Both the position numbers and the translations under genes were made by a program. Positions 62,280-64,000 of a stretch of DNA of 64,000 nt are shown piece by piece. Origin of the DNA: Anaerolineae bacterium (lineage in GTDB: Bacteria; Chloroflexota; Anaerolineae; Promineifilales; Promineifilaceae); contig JAHDWJ010000017.1 in the NCBI GenBank assembly GCA_023384415.1, positions 99,809 through 163,808 on the forward strand. The letters are read 5' to 3'. Numbering within the stretch: the first letter of the stretch is position 1; every line of letters begins with the position of its first letter. The notes under the pieces were generated by a model that searched no databases, was not told the origin of the DNA, and saw only the letters and a list, made by a program, of their open reading frames with translations.

Positions 62280-62792
62280 ATGAAGCGTTTTGAATATGGT
62301 TTTTTGTTTAGATTGTGGAGAAGCATCTTTCCTCTTGCATCTATTATAGTTGTGTCTATGATTTTTTATGCCCTAATTGATTCAACGGTTTCCTTAATAA
62401 AAACTACCGAATTTATGGGTAGGGGTTATTTGCTTAGCGTATTATTGTTATCGTGGGGAATAGGCTTATTTGTAATAGCCTGGTTTTTCACCTTGAGCAT
62501 AGGAATGCTAACAATATTCCCTTCGATCATGGTCAATGACGATGGATTTAAGGTATGTACCAGCGTAGGTCAAAGCAAATGGTTGCCATGGAAGGCCATA
62601 CATAAAATACGATCACCATTCTTTTATCAGCGAACTATAATGATAGGTGCTAAAGGGTTAGGTCCATTATTTGTCTTGAACGGTTTACTTTTTTGGCTAG
62701 GCTCAGGAGGGTTTTTGATTTCTCAAGGTATTAATAATTATCAAGAACTAATTTTAATTTTGCGGGAAAAAAGGGAAGACCTTTTTGTGTAA
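62280..62792 (+). CDS. Membrane protein with PH-like domain, candidate immunity protein
   Basis: ATG 62280 follows CAGGAG by 9 bases. The 170-residue protein has two N-terminal membrane helices (IFPLASIIVVSMIFYALI and LLSWGIGLFVIAWFFTLSI). A short strand-rich section VNDDGFKVCTSVGQSKWLPW resembles bacterial PH-type domains, and one more hydrophobic segment follows. It stands between the IS and transposase debris, in an array of RHS tips, so an immunity role for a lost or neighbouring tip is plausible. Family not named. Confidence 0.5.
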   Translation: MKRFEYGFLFRLWRSIFPLASIIVVSMIFYALIDSTVSLIKTTEFMGRGYLLSVLLLSWGIGLFVIAWFFTLSIGMLTIFPSIMVNDDGFKVCTSVGQSKWLPWKAIHKIRSPFFYQRTIMIGAKGLGPLFVLNGLLFWLGSGGFLISQGINNYQELILILREKREDLFV

Positions 62793-62861
62793 GATTGTTA
62801 ATTTATATAAAATACAATATCGGAAAAATTTAGTAGGAAAAAGTTTTGGCTCTTTAGGAAT

Positions 62862-63227
62862 TCAGGGGGTTGACAGCACATCTGGGGGTGAAAGGAAATG
62901 ACGAACACCCTGCAAATCTAACCAGATACGCCGAACCCGCCTGATGCCATAACAACGTCGTTTAAGCGTCTGAATCTTGTTGTTAACACCTTCCACAAAA
63001 CCGCTGGTTGCTCGGCGACGGATGCACTCGAACTCATCCAAAGCCACCTTGCCAGGAATCATCGGTTTACTGGGGTGTTTCCGCTCCAGAGCTTGAATGC
63101 CTGTTTTTTCATCACAACTGACCAAGTGCGTATCTTGATCATATAAATCGGAAGCTTGTTCATAGAGTTGGCGCACGGTTTTCACTTCCTGGTCAAACTG
63201 TTCTGGGGTTTCATCCCGTGTGCTCTA
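62862..63227 (-). pseudogene. Chimeric transposase remnant (IS630-like joined to ISL3-like)
   Basis: The frame is open from after a TAG near 63230; GTG 63185 is the longest start. The first half, VRQLYEQASDLYDQDTHLVS then CDEKTGIQALERKHPSKPMI, is an IS630-family transposase piece. From ATSGFVEGVNNKIQTLKRRC onwards it is the C-terminal end of an ISL3-type transposase. The two do not occur together in intact enzymes. Deletion between neighbouring elements explains it. Confidence 0.65.
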
Positions 63228-63368
63228 TTAAGCCAATAACGATACCGATGCGGCCGCCAGGCAAAACAAAAATATTGGGCATAGGTAAAAAAAATTACTT
63301 CAACCTTTGCTAACAACTCTACTCCCCTAAGCAGATGTAGAAGATGAAGAAGATATTATATCCCTCTG

Positions 63369-63953
63369 GTGGGATTAAACTATAGCGTTAAATGTGCCTA
63401 TGGCTGGGTGGAACAGGCCGTGGTCAAAAAAAGCAGTTACTTTCTGGCCGGCCGCGCCATCGCCACCCGCGTCACCACCAGTCCGCCCCAACCCACGGAC
63501 GGCCTGTTCTACTTCATCACCGACCACCTGGGCAGTACCCGCCTGCTGGCTGCCCCCAACGGCAGCCCGGTCCAGGGCACAACCGCCCACTACCTGCCTT
63601 ATGGCGATTACCGAGGCAGTGCCCCCACCGCCACCCCCTTAACCGAACGGGGTTACACCGGCCACCACGAGAACCGGGAGATGGGGCTGACCTACATGAA
63701 TGCTCGCTTCTACAGTCCCGCCACTGGCAGATTCCTGACGGCCGATACGATAATCCCCAGCCCTACCAACCCCCAGAGTGCGAATAGGTACTCCTATGTG
63801 TTGGGAAATCCCATTAGGCTCATTGATCCTTCAGGACATGTTCCAAATCAAAATGGGTGGCATGACAGGCATATTGGCTTACAAAACCAAATGCAATATG
63901 CTGTTTGGCTTATTGATAGTATAATTGACCCCAAAAACTGGACCCCATGCTAA
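63369..63953 (+). CDS. Orphan RHS tip 4 with short C-terminus
   Basis: A GTG at 63369 opens a 194-residue frame that enters the shared core at about 63448 (AGRAIATRVTTSPPQPTDGL) and ends LGNPIRLIDPSGH. The unique tail is only 40 residues (NGWHDRHIGLQNQMQYAVW, then DPKNWTPC), so the toxin domain is short or truncated. Start choice is uncertain. It is the fourth near-identical core in this 7.5-kb stretch. Confidence 0.65.
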   Translation: MGLNYSVKCAYGWVEQAVVKKSSYFLAGRAIATRVTTSPPQPTDGLFYFITDHLGSTRLLAAPNGSPVQGTTAHYLPYGDYRGSAPTATPLTERGYTGHHENREMGLTYMNARFYSPATGRFLTADTIIPSPTNPQSANRYSYVLGNPIRLIDPSGHVPNQNGWHDRHIGLQNQMQYAVWLIDSIIDPKNWTPC

Positions 63954-63995
63954 GGTGGAAAAAGGTTACAATCAACCCACATATGGAGGTCAAAA

Positions 63996-64000
63996 ATGCT
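63996..64000 (+). CDS. Start of a gene cut by the window edge
   Basis: GGAGG at 63975-63979 region is followed after six bases of TCAAAA by ATG 63996. This is a good ribosome site and start, 43 bases after RHS tip 4. Its product is outside the window; an immunity gene is the natural guess. Confidence 0.35.

Overview
The window looks like a chromosomal segment of a filamentous or environmental Chloroflexota bacterium (Anaerolineae-like). This is inferred from gene content and style: an extracellular contractile injection system (eCIS) with DUF4157 proteins, a TrpB2-type synthase, a CbiM-PDGLE metal transporter and a mid-GC genome. No rRNA or tRNA gene was seen. From about 7.9 kb to 56 kb the DNA is studded with the palindrome GCGGCCGC, roughly 110 copies by eye. 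It is absent from the first 7.9 kb and rare in the last 7.5 kb, so both ends look like foreign or differently evolving DNA.

Layout. 1-8.0 kb is a decayed defence island: a HerA-type ATPase (5' end outside the window), a two-headed GHKL ATPase/histidine kinase and a response regulator in one tight operon, then an HNH endonuclease with N- and C-terminal fragments of a paralogue, a frameshifted MNT nucleotidyltransferase with a small HepT-like partner, and the C-terminal half of a dndD gene. 8.1-16.2 kb is ordinary metabolism: a pRiA4b ORF-3-like protein, class III aminotransferase, S9 peptidase, TrpB2, acyl-CoA dehydrogenase and a DUF4259-like protein. 16.2-19.4 kb is poorly coding: decayed fragments plus three tandem paralogous membrane proteins, one broken by an in-frame TAG.

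19.5-26.4 kb carries a 2120-residue eCIS-type cargo protein with two DUF4157 domains and a probable C-terminal toxin, followed at once by a likely immunity gene. 26.5-30.5 kb holds pyrE, a Fur-family regulator with a palindromic operator, and cbiM-cbiQ-cbiO for Co/Ni-type metal uptake. 30.5-36.6 kb has a membrane protein, an orphan RHS tip, an SDR, a TPM-domain protein and fumarylacetoacetase.

36.7-55.4 kb is one long minus-strand eCIS locus: AAA ATPase, DUF4157 protein, Pvc16-like terminator, sheath, two tube proteins, LysM, VgrG, PAAR-like, gp25 and baseplate J proteins. It also has a 1200-residue Pro/Ala/QRQE-repeat protein in the middle of the structural genes and a probable cargo at the end. 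No tail-fibre, second baseplate J or conventional tape-measure gene is visible. A 9-base element (GATATAGTC) with similar flanks lies just upstream of both this operon and the distant 2120-residue cargo gene, suggesting shared control.

56-64 kb is an array of at least four orphan RHS tips. Each has almost the same roughly 350-base core followed by a different C-terminal domain, interleaved with candidate immunity genes and transposon debris, including one IS630-family element whose transposase needs a -1 frameshift. The eCIS, its cargo and the RHS array together make this a region devoted to protein delivery and toxin exchange.
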